Below are positions 51,592-60,549 of a stretch of DNA of 64,000 nucleotides, piece after piece. The position numbers and the translations under genes are program-made. Numbering within the stretch: the stretch's first letter is position 1; each line of letters opens with the position of its first letter. Source of the stretch: Paenibacillus sp. MMS18-CY102 (lineage in GTDB: Bacteria; Bacillota; Bacilli; Paenibacillales; Paenibacillaceae); contig NZ_WSTC01000020.1 in NCBI RefSeq assembly GCF_009789195.1, forward strand, positions 1 through 64,000, given 5' to 3'. Below the pieces are notes generated by a model. That model did no database searches. It saw only the letters and a list, made by a program, of their open reading frames with translations, and was not told the DNA's origin.

Positions 51592-52617
51592 ATGAATCAT
51601 TCGGTTTCCTTCTCTGAAATCGATTACAGTAGTTCCGTTAATAAACTTAATGTTAAAGAGACTTACTCCGCCATGCATCACCTTAAACAAACCTTTGAAC
51701 AACAATTATCCTCCGCTTTAAACTTAACGCATGTCGAAGCCCCTCTGATTGTATTTTCTGGAACCGGCGTAAACGATAATCTCAATGGCTCCGAATCGCC
51801 TGTCCGCTTTACAGCTAGCGATATTGGCGAGCAATCGATTGAAATTGTCCATTCTTTAGCCAAATGGAAACGTATGGCGCTGCAGCGCAGCGGATTTTCG
51901 AATGGCGAAGGCCTTTTCACCCGCATGAACGCCATTCGGCGTGATGAAATTCTTGATGACCACCACTCCATTTATGTAGACCAATGGGACTGGGAACGCG
52001 TTATCTCCCATGAGGAACGTACATTTGACACGCTTCGCCAAACCGTCGAATCGATCTATAACGCGATCAAAAATACCGAGCAATCCATCAACGAACGATA
52101 CGCTTGCTTCAATAAGAAGCTTCCAGACCAAATTACGTTCATCACGTCGCAGCAATTAGAAGACGAATACCCGAATTTAACTCCCAAAGAACGCGAGCAT
52201 GAGGCTGCCCTCCAATATGGCGCAGTATTCGTGATGCAAATCGGTGGATTGCTGCGGTCGGGCATTCGTCACGACGGGCGTTCGCCTGACTATGACGATT
52301 GGAATTTGAACGGCGACATTATCGTCTGGAACCCCGTTCTGCAGTCCGCCTTCGAATTGTCCTCGATGGGCATCCGCGTTGATGAAGCGTCATTGGAATT
52401 GCAATTAAGCTTATCCGGTTGCGAAGACCGTAAGGAATTGGCGTTCCATCAAGCATTATTGGCAGGCCAATTGCCATACACAATAGGCGGCGGCATCGGC
52501 CAGTCGCGCCTATGCATGTTCTTGCTTGAAAAGTCCCACATTGGACAAGTGCAAGCTTCTGTATGGCCTGAACGGATTTTGGCTGAATACAATGCGTCAG
52601 GCGCAACGCTTCTGTAG
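51592..52617 (+). CDS. asnA: aspartate--ammonia ligase
   Basis: A 341-residue AsnA-type asparagine synthetase, which makes L-Asn from L-Asp, ammonia and ATP. It is a class II tRNA-synthetase-like fold. Family stretches visible are VEAPLIVFSGTGVNDNLNG, ALQRSGFSNGEGLFTRMNAIRRDE, SIYVDQWDWE and TIGGGIGQSRLCMFLLEK. The length matches the family. The ribosome site AGAGGTAG precedes ATG 51592. It has its own promoter and a strong terminator shared with the convergent gene. It is unrelated to the neighbouring genes by function. Confidence 0.95.
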   Translation: MNHSVSFSEIDYSSSVNKLNVKETYSAMHHLKQTFEQQLSSALNLTHVEAPLIVFSGTGVNDNLNGSESPVRFTASDIGEQSIEIVHSLAKWKRMALQRSGFSNGEGLFTRMNAIRRDEILDDHHSIYVDQWDWERVISHEERTFDTLRQTVESIYNAIKNTEQSINERYACFNKKLPDQITFITSQQLEDEYPNLTPKEREHEAALQYGAVFVMQIGGLLRSGIRHDGRSPDYDDWNLNGDIIVWNPVLQSAFELSSMGIRVDEASLELQLSLSGCEDRKELAFHQALLAGQLPYTIGGGIGQSRLCMFLLEKSHIGQVQASVWPERILAEYNASGATLL

Positions 52618-52646
52618 CCTGTCTGGCATTATAACGTCATCTACAT

Positions 52647-52687
52647 AAAATGCCTTGGTTCTGTATGCAACAGAACCAAGGCATTTT
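52647..52687. terminator. bidirectional intrinsic terminator
   Basis: An 18-bp perfect stem (arms 52647-52664 and 52670-52687, containing TGCCTTGGTTCTGT) has A and T runs at its base. It serves asnA and the convergent serine hydrolase gene. Confidence 0.9.
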
Positions 52688-52701
52688 TTAAATTAGCGGC
52701 C

Positions 52702-53574
52702 TTATAGGATATAACGCTCGTAATATTGAATGGGGCTCAAAATATCGCCATCCATATTACTAGTCATTACCGTGGCTAAACGCTTCTCCTCATTCACAAA
52801 AATATACTGCCCCCGCAGCCCTTGTGCATAATAGGTCTTACTTGGCTCGCCATTACCAGGCAAGATCCACCAATGATAGCCATAGGACATGTTGTCACTC
52901 GATACAATCTTCAAGCCTGTCGACTCATTAATCCACGCAGCAGGTACGATCTGCTTGCCCGCCCATTCCCCTTGGTTCATATATAAAATCCCCAGCTTCA
53001 ACATATCTTCAGCCCGCATTGTCAAACTAAAGCCGCCGATGGCAATTCCTTGGGAATCATAATGCCAAGTGAAATCTTGAATCCCTAATGGTGCAAACAA
53101 ATACTTTTGGGCAAAAGCCACCGTATCCATTTTGGCCACACGTTGCAAGATTGCGCTTAATAAATGGGAATTTCCACAACTATATCTCATTTCCATCCCA
53201 GCGCTCGTTTCTATTGGCTGGCCTAGGATGAATCTCACCCAATTTTTCGTTGGAATCATCGCTTCATTGCCTTGCCACCCTAGTCCTGAGGACATCATTA
53301 ATAAATGTTTAATGGTTATTTCTTTTTTAGAATTGTCGTCGATCTCTTCGAAAAAGTGGCCAATTGGCATATTTACGCCTTCAATTAATTTTTGTTCAAT
53401 CGCAATCCCGATCAATGCCGAAATCACGCTTTTCGTGATGGAATACACTTTGTTTTGTTTGGATTTGATCTTCCCGTTTTTATAGTATTCAAAAACTGTC
53501 GCATCGTTTTGATAGACAATGCAACTCTCAATTTTATCTTTTCTGATGGCACGAGCTAGTTCGTCTAATTTGAT
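52702..53574 (-). CDS. beta-lactamase-family serine hydrolase with apparent AUC start
   Basis: A class C beta-lactamase/penicillin-binding-type hydrolase. The nucleophile motif is SITK, the YxN-like motif is YSCGN, and the C-terminal part (YGYHWWILPG, YYAQGLRGQYIFVNEEKRL) is typical. The frame continues upstream of the first normal start (GTG at 53448, only two codons before the SITK motif) for about 42 family-like residues (ELARAIRKDKIESCIVYQND). No ATG, GTG or TTG occurs in that part. The ribosome site AAAGGAAG has ATC at 53574 8 nt downstream. Either AUC initiates or the start codon has been lost and the gene is silent. There is no signal peptide. Confidence 0.7.
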   Translation of the reverse strand: MKLDELARAIRKDKIESCIVYQNDATVFEYYKNGKIKSKQNKVYSITKSVISALIGIAIEQKLIEGVNMPIGHFFEEIDDNSKKEITIKHLLMMSSGLGWQGNEAMIPTKNWVRFILGQPIETSAGMEMRYSCGNSHLLSAILQRVAKMDTVAFAQKYLFAPLGIQDFTWHYDSQGIAIGGFSLTMRAEDMLKLGILYMNQGEWAGKQIVPAAWINESTGLKIVSSDNMSYGYHWWILPGNGEPSKTYYAQGLRGQYIFVNEEKRLATVMTSNMDGDILSPIQYYERYIL

Positions 53575-54133
53575 ATCGATTACTTCCTTTCGGTTTCACG
53601 GCCAGGGGGCCATCCATTGAAGCTTTAGCTAGCATGCCATTAATCTCATGAATTGGCAATCCGTTACTCCCTCCTTCATTAGCAAACCGCAGATTGTTGC
53701 AGGATTGGACCGTAGAACTTCTTTTTTTATTGGATAAAATTAAAAAAACTCTTTACGAAACTTATTTTCGTAATTATAGTATCAATTGTAAACGGTTTCT
53801 CGAAACTTTAGATGATGTCTTCATCAGAGAATTGAAATAATCAATGATTTATGATAGATATCACAGGAAATCGTGCTCCCCCAGCCTCATTTTTTAAGAA
53901 TAACGAAAACACTCTTCGATAATTAAATGACTTTTCATTTAAAGTTTCGTTAATTTTAGAACTTTCCTTTACCGCATTCTTGCCTCTTATGCACCAAATC
54001 CACACCAGCAATCCCTTTTCCTAACGAAAAATGCCTTTCCCACCCTTGTGGTATCACACCGGAAGCCTTTATTTAAACGATTCAAGGCTTCGGGCTTGAT
54101 ATAAATAAAAATTAGACGAGGAGAAATTGACAA
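53575..54133. other. non-coding region upstream of the secreted FnIII protein
   Basis: I see no gene. An AT-rich stretch contains the inverted repeat TTACGAAA (53753-53760) with TTTCGTAA (53766-53773), 5-nt spacer, and further TTTCG or CGAAA motifs nearby. The region should carry the promoter for the gene at 54134. Confidence 0.45.
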
Positions 54134-56221
54134 GTGAACAAAGTAAAACGGAAAATTGTGGCCGTATGGTTATGTATCATGCTGCTCGTGCAAGTCATCC
54201 CGGTGGCTAGCGTCAGCGCAGCGGACAATGCAACGGCATCTAACAATGCCTACACTTGGTTGAAGGCACAGCAGGATTTGACGGCAGGGTTTGCAATGGA
54301 TGGTTTGGTCGACAGCTTCGATGATTGGTGGAATGCAACAGAACGCCGCCAGATCGTGTATACGTATGACCAAGCGGTAGCTGCAATTGCATTCATTGTG
54401 AAAGGCGACCGTACGCGGGCGGAGAAAGTATTGAACAAAATGGCAGCAATCCAAGATCCAGACGGCTCGTGGATTAACTCCTACTGGTGGAACGGCTACG
54501 GCGAAGAAATCCGTAAACACGTTGGCCCTGTTGCATGGATGGTTATGGCATACATGGCATACGAGAAAACGTATGGCAGCACAACCTATCAAGCTTCCGC
54601 GAAGAAAGCGCTCGATTGGGCGATTTCTTTCCAAAAATCAAATGGCGGCATTTCCGGCGGCCGTACGACTTGGGATCTCAACGGCGCTTGGAGCGACGAA
54701 GTATGGTCCTCCACCGAGCAGAACGAAGATATGTACCAAATCTTGAAGTACTACGCAGGCAAATTCCCTGACCGTACAACGGCTTACAATAATGCAGCAA
54801 CAAACGTGAAAAGCTTCTTGGACAATGTCGTCTGGGACAGTGCGAATAACCGCTGGAGAGGCGGCTGGAAAAACAACACCAACCTCATCGATCCTTCGGT
54901 ACCAATGGACGTAAACCCATGGGGCGTACTCGCTCTTGGCTTATCCGGCACAAGAAACTACCAGGCTTCCCTTTCCTACATTGAGAATGCGAACGGTGCA
55001 GGGACGACGGAGAGCCCTAAATATGTCCAATCGTTAACGTACGACGGATCTGGCGCATTGTTGACGGCTTATGATTTTGACTGGCAATATGATTGTGCAG
55101 TAGCTAATGACCAGAACGGCAATCCGATCGGCAACCGATGCGCAGATGTGTGGTTCGAAGGCTCGGCCTTCATGTCACTCGCTTACTACATGCAAGGCAA
55201 CCAAACGAAAGCAGATTCCATCATCAATGAAATTGTGAAGAAGCAAGGCACGAGCGGCTCCTTGCTGGGCGGCGTCCCTTATTCCTTGAAAGGCTCCAAC
55301 AACAACTACTGGAGAATGGCAATGGAAAACTGCGTATCCAGTACGGGCTGGCTCATTATTGCTGCTCACCGTTTCAATCCATTTACCGGCTCTTACCTGA
55401 CAACTGGAGGCGGCGGTGACACAACAGCCCCTTCCGTACCAGCCAATTTAAATTCGCCAGCAAAAACATCGAATTCCATCTCCTTGAGCTGGACGGCTTC
55501 AACAGATAACGTAGGCGTAACCGGATATGAGGTACTTAAAGGCGGAGCGGTTATCGCAACTGTTACCGGCACTTCGTTTACGGATACAGGGCTTAATGCC
55601 AACACAGCATACACCTATGCCGTTCGCGCAAAGGATGCAGCTGGCAACGTATCCGCAAACAGCAGCTCGCTTACCATAACGACAAGCACAGGGTCAAATC
55701 CGCCAACACCAACGCCTAGCACATTGTTTGTACGTGATGGCGCATCTTCTACGGTAACAGGCACATTGTCATCGACAGCAGGCTCCAATGCCAGCTCGGA
55801 CGCAATTGTTTCCGGAGGCGGTGCGAACTGGGACGGCAATGCCCATACGCCAACTACCTATGTAGCATCTGGACTTACGGGAACTTATAACAATGGAGCT
55901 ACGGCGTTCAACATGTACGTAGACTCGTTATCTTCCGTAGGCAATGGCGTTCAAGTCCGCATCTCCTATGACTTTACAGGCGATGGCACGTATGACCGCT
56001 TGGAAACGTACAACTATTTTGCAACGAACGACGTGACCGGCTCTGAAGATTACAATCAATCCAGAGGCTTGAAATCTTCAACGGGATCGTTCGCTAACCT
56101 CAGCAACGGTAAAGTACGAGTAGAGATTTGGAGCGCAATTGGCAACGGATCATCTGAAGTGCGTACCGATGCAACATCCTCGCAAGGCAGCCAGTCCAAA
56201 ATCGTTATTCCTTTCAGCTAA
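54134..56221 (+). CDS. secreted protein: unknown (alpha/alpha)-barrel-like domain, FnIII, C-terminal CBM-like domain
   Basis: A 695-residue exported protein. A signal peptide (about 1-30, ending VSVSAAD) precedes a Trp- and Tyr-rich helical domain (about 32-430). Its repeats, such as YDQAVAAIAFIVKGDRTRAEKVLNKM and AKKALDWAISFQKSNGGI, suggest an alpha/alpha toroid of the kind seen in several glycoside hydrolase and lyase families. I cannot name the family. A fibronectin type III domain (about 435-525) and a Pro/Thr linker follow, then a C-terminal domain (about 535-695) resembling the beta-1,3-glucan-binding module found at the end of Bacillus and Paenibacillus glucanases. GTG 54134 follows GAGGAG. 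A role in polysaccharide breakdown is inferred. Confidence 0.75.
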   Translation: MNKVKRKIVAVWLCIMLLVQVIPVASVSAADNATASNNAYTWLKAQQDLTAGFAMDGLVDSFDDWWNATERRQIVYTYDQAVAAIAFIVKGDRTRAEKVLNKMAAIQDPDGSWINSYWWNGYGEEIRKHVGPVAWMVMAYMAYEKTYGSTTYQASAKKALDWAISFQKSNGGISGGRTTWDLNGAWSDEVWSSTEQNEDMYQILKYYAGKFPDRTTAYNNAATNVKSFLDNVVWDSANNRWRGGWKNNTNLIDPSVPMDVNPWGVLALGLSGTRNYQASLSYIENANGAGTTESPKYVQSLTYDGSGALLTAYDFDWQYDCAVANDQNGNPIGNRCADVWFEGSAFMSLAYYMQGNQTKADSIINEIVKKQGTSGSLLGGVPYSLKGSNNNYWRMAMENCVSSTGWLIIAAHRFNPFTGSYLTTGGGGDTTAPSVPANLNSPAKTSNSISLSWTASTDNVGVTGYEVLKGGAVIATVTGTSFTDTGLNANTAYTYAVRAKDAAGNVSANSSSLTITTSTGSNPPTPTPSTLFVRDGASSTVTGTLSSTAGSNASSDAIVSGGGANWDGNAHTPTTYVASGLTGTYNNGATAFNMYVDSLSSVGNGVQVRISYDFTGDGTYDRLETYNYFATNDVTGSEDYNQSRGLKSSTGSFANLSNGKVRVEIWSAIGNGSSEVRTDATSSQGSQSKIVIPFS

Positions 56222-56228
56222 AAATCAA

Positions 56229-56259
56229 GAGCCAAGACGCCCGTCTTGGCTCTTTTTTT
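56229..56259 (+). terminator. intrinsic terminator
   Basis: GAGCCAAGACG (56229-56239) pairs with CGTCTTGGCTC (56242-56252), and seven T residues follow. Confidence 0.9.
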
Positions 56260-56416
56260 GCGCTCTGTTTGGATCGCTGCCGTTGCCATCCAGTCCTGCG
56301 CACACTATGGCTCCCGCCTGCCGTAGGCACGTGCACCGCAGCCCGGCATATAGTAAAGGGTATCAAGTCAGGCGCTTGCATAACAAAGTGCAATTCTTGC
56401 GAAATGAGGTGGGAGA

Positions 56417-58591
56417 ATGCCAAATCGTGGCGTGGCGTATTTCTCAGCAGAGTTCGGGCTTGACGAATCGTTACCGATTTACTCAGGCGGCCTTGGCATA
56501 CTAGCAGGCGACCATATCAAGGCAGCCGCAGACCTGAATATTCCGCTTACGGGCGTAGGCATATTTTATAAGAGAGGGTATTTCCAACAGCACATCAGCG
56601 AAAGCGGCTGGCAGCAGCAGCTGTATCCCGAAGTGGATTTGGCGGCTAGCATTTACCCTGTTCAGCTTGTGAAGGATACTGAGGAACGGCCTATCATCAT
56701 TGCGGTGGAAATCGCCGGGCGGCAAGTCTACGCGTCAGCGTGGCGCGTTGAATTAGGCTCGGTTACGCTGTACTTGCTTAGTACGGATGTTGAAGCCAAT
56801 AGCGATGCAGACCGCCATTTGACCGACACCCTCTATCCGAGCAATCAAGATGTTCGCATTAGCCAGGAAATGATTCTTGGCATCGGCGGCGTAAAACTGC
56901 TTGCTGCTCTTGGCATTCAGCCGGATGTCTGGCACATGAACGAAGGGCACTCCGCATTCTTAGCGTTCGAGCGTATCCGCATGCTGTCTGCTGAAGGCGT
57001 GCCGTTCGAGACGGCGCTTGAAGCTGCCAAAGCGAATGCCGTTTTCACTACGCATACACCGGTTCCGGCAGGGCATGACGTCTTCTCCATCGAGATGATC
57101 GACCGATATATTGGCCATTATTATTGGCAGATGGGTGCAAGCAGGGAACGCGTGCTGTCGCTCGGCGAATTAGAAGGCGCATTCAATATGACACGGCTTG
57201 CTGTCCGTACATCATCGAAGGTAAACGGGGTAAGCAAGCTTCATGGCGAAGTGACTAGGGAATTGTTTCATCGGTGGATGCCGCACATTCCGATTCAGGA
57301 CATTCCCGTTGATTCCGTCACGAACGGTGTCCATGCTGGAACATGGCTCGCGGAAGGCATAAAGCAGCTGTACGATACGCATCTTGCCAGCGGTTGGGCT
57401 GTCCGTACGCAAGAAACGCAAGTGTGGGATGCTGTGCGTGACATCCCAGCCGATGAGCTATGGGAGATGCATCAGCGGGCAAAGTCGGAAATGGTTCGAG
57501 CGTTAGGGCTGAACCTCCCTTCGCTAGGCGAAGCGCCGCTCGTCATCGGCTTCGCGAGACGGTTTGCAACTTACAAGCGGGCGCTGCTCATCTTTAGTGA
57601 CTTGGAGAGGCTTGCCCGCATTCTCGGTGACCCACAACGTCCGGTCTGCCTTGTTTTCGCAGGAAAGGCGCATCCTGCAGACGAACCGGGCAAGGATATG
57701 ATTCGCCGAATCGTGGAGCTATCACGCGAGGAGCGATTCAAGGGCCGCGTCCACATCGTAGAAAACTATACGATGAATAAAGCGAAGAAGCTCGTCCAAG
57801 GTGTCGATGTGTGGCTCAACACCCCTGTGAAGCCAATGGAAGCGAGCGGCACTAGCGGACAAAAAGCTGCCATGAACGGCGTGCTCAATTGCAGCGTCCT
57901 CGATGGCTGGTGGGTAGAAGGCTACAACAGGCGCAATGGCTGGGCCATTGACGGCGTGACTAACGGCGATCCCGGCTGCCAAGCGCAGCAGGACAGCGAA
58001 ACGCTTTATCGGCTGCTAGAAGAAGAAATCATTCCGTTGTACTACCAGCGGGACGAACGAGAAATCCCCGCCGAGTGGGTAGACATGATGAAGGAATCGA
58101 TCTGCTCTCTTACGCCTGTCTATAACACCCATAGAATGGTAAGCGATTACTGGCATCAAGTGTACGCGCCTGCTGCCGCAAGAGGAAGCCGATTCGCCGC
58201 AGACAACTTCGAGATTGCGTCTAGAGTCAGCGCCTACAAGCAATTCATTCGGGCAAACTGGCCATCCGTTCAAGTGAGGAGCGTTGAGATATTAGGCGAG
58301 CATAGCGGACGAATTGGCCTGAACAAATCAACCTTCCGTGCCGAAATTGCGCTCGGCACCATTTGGCATAAGGATGTTCACGTGGAGGCAGTCGGCTCAG
58401 ACGGGCGCCTGGGCATCTGGAAAGCGAAGCTGGAGCCGGTACAGCAGCTAGCCGCGGGAACGTATGTGTATGAAGGCGTCATGGCCGACGTCCCAATCGA
58501 CATTCGGGAGGCTAACGTCAACGTACGTGTTACGCCAATCAGCCCCGATTTTGCTAACGAATTTGAGATGGAGCTGGCTGTATGGGGATAA
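56417..58591 (+). CDS. glgP: alpha-glucan phosphorylase, short form (GT35)
   Basis: A 724-residue phosphorylase that releases glucose 1-phosphate from alpha-1,4-glucans using pyridoxal phosphate. The start region reads VAYFSAEFGLDESLPIYSGGLGILAGDH, which in longer homologues follows an extra N-terminal domain missing here. Other motifs are WHMNEGHSAF, TNGVHAGTWL, IGFARRFATYKRA and the active-site stretch MEASGTSGQKAAMNG. A C-terminal beta-rich domain (about 600-724) ends the protein. It begins at ATG 56417 after GGTGGGAG. It is not part of a glycogen operon here. Confidence 0.92.
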   Translation: MPNRGVAYFSAEFGLDESLPIYSGGLGILAGDHIKAAADLNIPLTGVGIFYKRGYFQQHISESGWQQQLYPEVDLAASIYPVQLVKDTEERPIIIAVEIAGRQVYASAWRVELGSVTLYLLSTDVEANSDADRHLTDTLYPSNQDVRISQEMILGIGGVKLLAALGIQPDVWHMNEGHSAFLAFERIRMLSAEGVPFETALEAAKANAVFTTHTPVPAGHDVFSIEMIDRYIGHYYWQMGASRERVLSLGELEGAFNMTRLAVRTSSKVNGVSKLHGEVTRELFHRWMPHIPIQDIPVDSVTNGVHAGTWLAEGIKQLYDTHLASGWAVRTQETQVWDAVRDIPADELWEMHQRAKSEMVRALGLNLPSLGEAPLVIGFARRFATYKRALLIFSDLERLARILGDPQRPVCLVFAGKAHPADEPGKDMIRRIVELSREERFKGRVHIVENYTMNKAKKLVQGVDVWLNTPVKPMEASGTSGQKAAMNGVLNCSVLDGWWVEGYNRRNGWAIDGVTNGDPGCQAQQDSETLYRLLEEEIIPLYYQRDEREIPAEWVDMMKESICSLTPVYNTHRMVSDYWHQVYAPAAARGSRFAADNFEIASRVSAYKQFIRANWPSVQVRSVEILGEHSGRIGLNKSTFRAEIALGTIWHKDVHVEAVGSDGRLGIWKAKLEPVQQLAAGTYVYEGVMADVPIDIREANVNVRVTPISPDFANEFEMELAVWG

Positions 58592-58682
58592 GTGCATCCA
58601 CTCTTGCCCACCAGCATCGTGCCCGAACTGCCCCCGCTCGCCTAACGGACCTAACATCAAACCCGTACTGCTTCCGTTCGCC

Positions 58683-58865
58683 TAACGGACTCAGCAGCCC
58701 TTATTTGACGAAAATCAGGGGCTTTGAGATTCTAACGGACTCACGAGCCCTTATTTGCACCAATTCAAGCTCATGCTTGCCATTTGGACTAAAATAGCGG
58801 CGCTGGAGTCCGTTACACGCACAACTTCGCTAATTTCATCAAAATAACGGCCATACAGTCCGTTA
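58683..58865. repeat. 183-bp four-hairpin element, copy E
   Basis: Direct units begin at 58683 and 58733. Inverted units end at 58815 and 58865, giving the same 183-bp frame as the other copies. Both direct units end CCCTTATTT instead of CCGTTATTT, so their own short stems are weakened while the position is kept. Confidence 0.82.
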
Positions 58866-58936
58866 GCCGTAGCTCCCCCCGGCCAATATTCGATTTGCCC
58901 TATTCCATCGCCTTTGTTTCTTTCGAAAAAGCACAA

Positions 58937-58962
58937 AAAGCCGCGGTTCATCCCGCGGCTTT
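58937..58962. terminator. bidirectional intrinsic terminator
   Basis: AAAGCCGCGG (58937-58946) pairs with CCGCGGCTTT (58953-58962). It lies between glgP and pssA, which are convergent. Confidence 0.8.
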
Positions 58963-59002
58963 CAGCTTCCCACCATTCAAGTGCAGATGCGGCGAATGCC
59001 CA

Positions 59003-59620
59003 TCATCCCACGACAATCCAGTTCAGTACAACAGCAGCAGGCAGCAGCACGTAAAGCGCCTTAGTTGCTGGACCGTTTTTGCGAAACGGCACGGCAGACA
59101 GCATAAGCATGCCGCAAATGGCAAAGGCCACTGCTAATGCTGCTTCACGTCCCGGAAAGTCGCCAGCTAACATGAGCGGGCTTAGGACGAGCAGCCAACT
59201 GGCCGCAATCGTCGTAGGCACACCTGTGTAATAGGAATGCCGGCCGCCTTCCTCCAAGCCGCTGACATTGAAGAAGGCCAGCCGCCACAGCCCCGCAATA
59301 AGGTACAGCACCAACGCCGCGATCCCCAGCGGAGATGTCACGCCGAGCGTATAGCCAGCGATTGCTGGAAGCACGCAGAAGCTGATCGCATCAGCCAAAC
59401 TATCGATCTCTTTGCCAAAGTTCGAGGTTTGCTTTAGTTTGCGCGCAATGATGCCATCCACATAATCGCCTAGTATGGCTGCTCCATATAACGTGAACGC
59501 CAAGCCAAAATGCCCCTTAACGAAGAACACCATTGCTAGCATCCCGCATACGGCGCCACCGGTCGTTATCGCATTTGCAAGGTTCCAGTATCGTAGCGCT
59601 GGAAACCATTTTCCGATCAT
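59003..59620 (-). CDS. pssA: CDP-diacylglycerol--serine O-phosphatidyltransferase-like protein
   Basis: A 205-residue membrane enzyme with the CDP-alcohol phosphatidyltransferase signature DGIIARKLKQ...GKEIDSLAD (DG-x2-AR-x8-G-x3-D-x3-D). About six hydrophobic segments are seen. It swaps CMP of CDP-diacylglycerol for an alcohol such as serine. The start at ATG 59620 follows AAAGGAGGGG and is preferred to the open frame reaching 59668. It is the last gene of an operon with cdsA, pfaD and the DH/PlsC protein. The serine specificity is the most likely reading but is not certain. Confidence 0.85.
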   Translation of the reverse strand: MIGKWFPALRYWNLANAITTGGAVCGMLAMVFFVKGHFGLAFTLYGAAILGDYVDGIIARKLKQTSNFGKEIDSLADAISFCVLPAIAGYTLGVTSPLGIAALVLYLIAGLWRLAFFNVSGLEEGGRHSYYTGVPTTIAASWLLVLSPLMLAGDFPGREAALAVAFAICGMLMLSAVPFRKNGPATKALYVLLPAAVVLNWIVVG

Positions 59621-59664
59621 TGTTGCCCCTCCTTTCACTATACAAGTTGTATCCCTATAAGATC

Positions 59665-60534
59665 TCACTGCATCGCCGTCCAGAGTATCGCGAAGAGCGG
59701 AGCGCCGAACACAATATTGTCGTAACGGTCGAGAATGCCGCCATGTCCAGGAAGAATGCTGCCGAAATCCTTAATGCCAAGCTTGCGCTTAAGCGCAGAA
59801 AACAGCAAATCCCCCATATTGCCGAATAGCAAAATAAAAAGGATGATGGCTGATTGCTTGCTGATAGAAGCGTCAGCCAGCGCCGGAATCCATCCGTTGA
59901 GCATCAGGATGCCAGCTGCAACGCCGGCTGCGCCTCCGATGTAGCCTTCGAGCGATTTGCCCGGGCTAATGCGAGGAAACAGCTTCGTTCGGCCGAACTT
60001 CTTGCCAGCAAGCAGCCCGAAAGCATCGTTCATTTGCAGCAGCAGAAGGAAGGCCACGACAGGAGCCACGCCGTCTTGCGCCAGCATAGCTAAGCTTCCT
60101 GCTCCTAACGCAATGATGCCAACGGCAAAAAGCGCACCGAACAGCGGATTCCGCACCCGGCTGGCAGGTGCCCAAAACGCGAAGCCAGCAAGCACAAGCC
60201 CTGCCGGCAGCACGTAAATGCTTGCTCGCTCCGCCTCAAGAAACAGCGCAGCAGAAGCCGCCACTACAAGGGCAAGGATCGGTATTGCCAAGCGCAGCCT
60301 CACTTTGCTAGCAACTTGATAATGCCGAGCAAGCTCCAGCAGCCCGATTAACAGGACCAAAACCGCGTAGAAACGAAAGGCCGGATAGCCCGCCCATAAG
60401 GCGAGGCAGGTCAGATTTTGCAGCACGATCAGCGTCAATCCGCGCACTGCAACCTCCCGCTTGCGCCCGAGCAATGCAGTTAAGGTAAAAAAACCAATCA
60501 TGGCAAGCGTAACAATATAGAAAGCTAACAACAA
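59665..60534 (-). CDS. cdsA: phosphatidate cytidylyltransferase
   Basis: A 289-residue membrane enzyme that makes CDP-diacylglycerol from phosphatidic acid and CTP. The family signature is complete: SALKRKLGIKDFGSILPGHG followed by GILDRYDN. About eight hydrophobic segments are present. It lies 15 bp after pfaD and 44 bp before pssA. A second, specialised copy besides a housekeeping cdsA is likely, since this one is linked to a PUFA-synthase-like cluster. Confidence 0.9.
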   Translation of the reverse strand: MLLAFYIVTLAMIGFFTLTALLGRKREVAVRGLTLIVLQNLTCLALWAGYPAFRFYAVLVLLIGLLELARHYQVASKVRLRLAIPILALVVAASAALFLEAERASIYVLPAGLVLAGFAFWAPASRVRNPLFGALFAVGIIALGAGSLAMLAQDGVAPVVAFLLLLQMNDAFGLLAGKKFGRTKLFPRISPGKSLEGYIGGAAGVAAGILMLNGWIPALADASISKQSAIILFILLFGNMGDLLFSALKRKLGIKDFGSILPGHGGILDRYDNIVFGAPLFAILWTAMQ

Positions 60535-60549
60535 TTCACTCGCCTCCGA

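Larger units (their letters stand above)
58592..59002. other. intergenic region with repeat element E
   Basis: No gene is seen. The region contains a short direct repeat ahead of the element (CGCCTAACGGAC at 58639 and again at 58680), element E (58683-58865) and the terminator at 58937-58962. Confidence 0.6.

Noticed and set aside
15570-58865. 183-bp elements as insertion sequences
   Set aside because: They contain no transposase frame and are too short. A MITE remains possible, but I see no clear short target duplication common to the copies.
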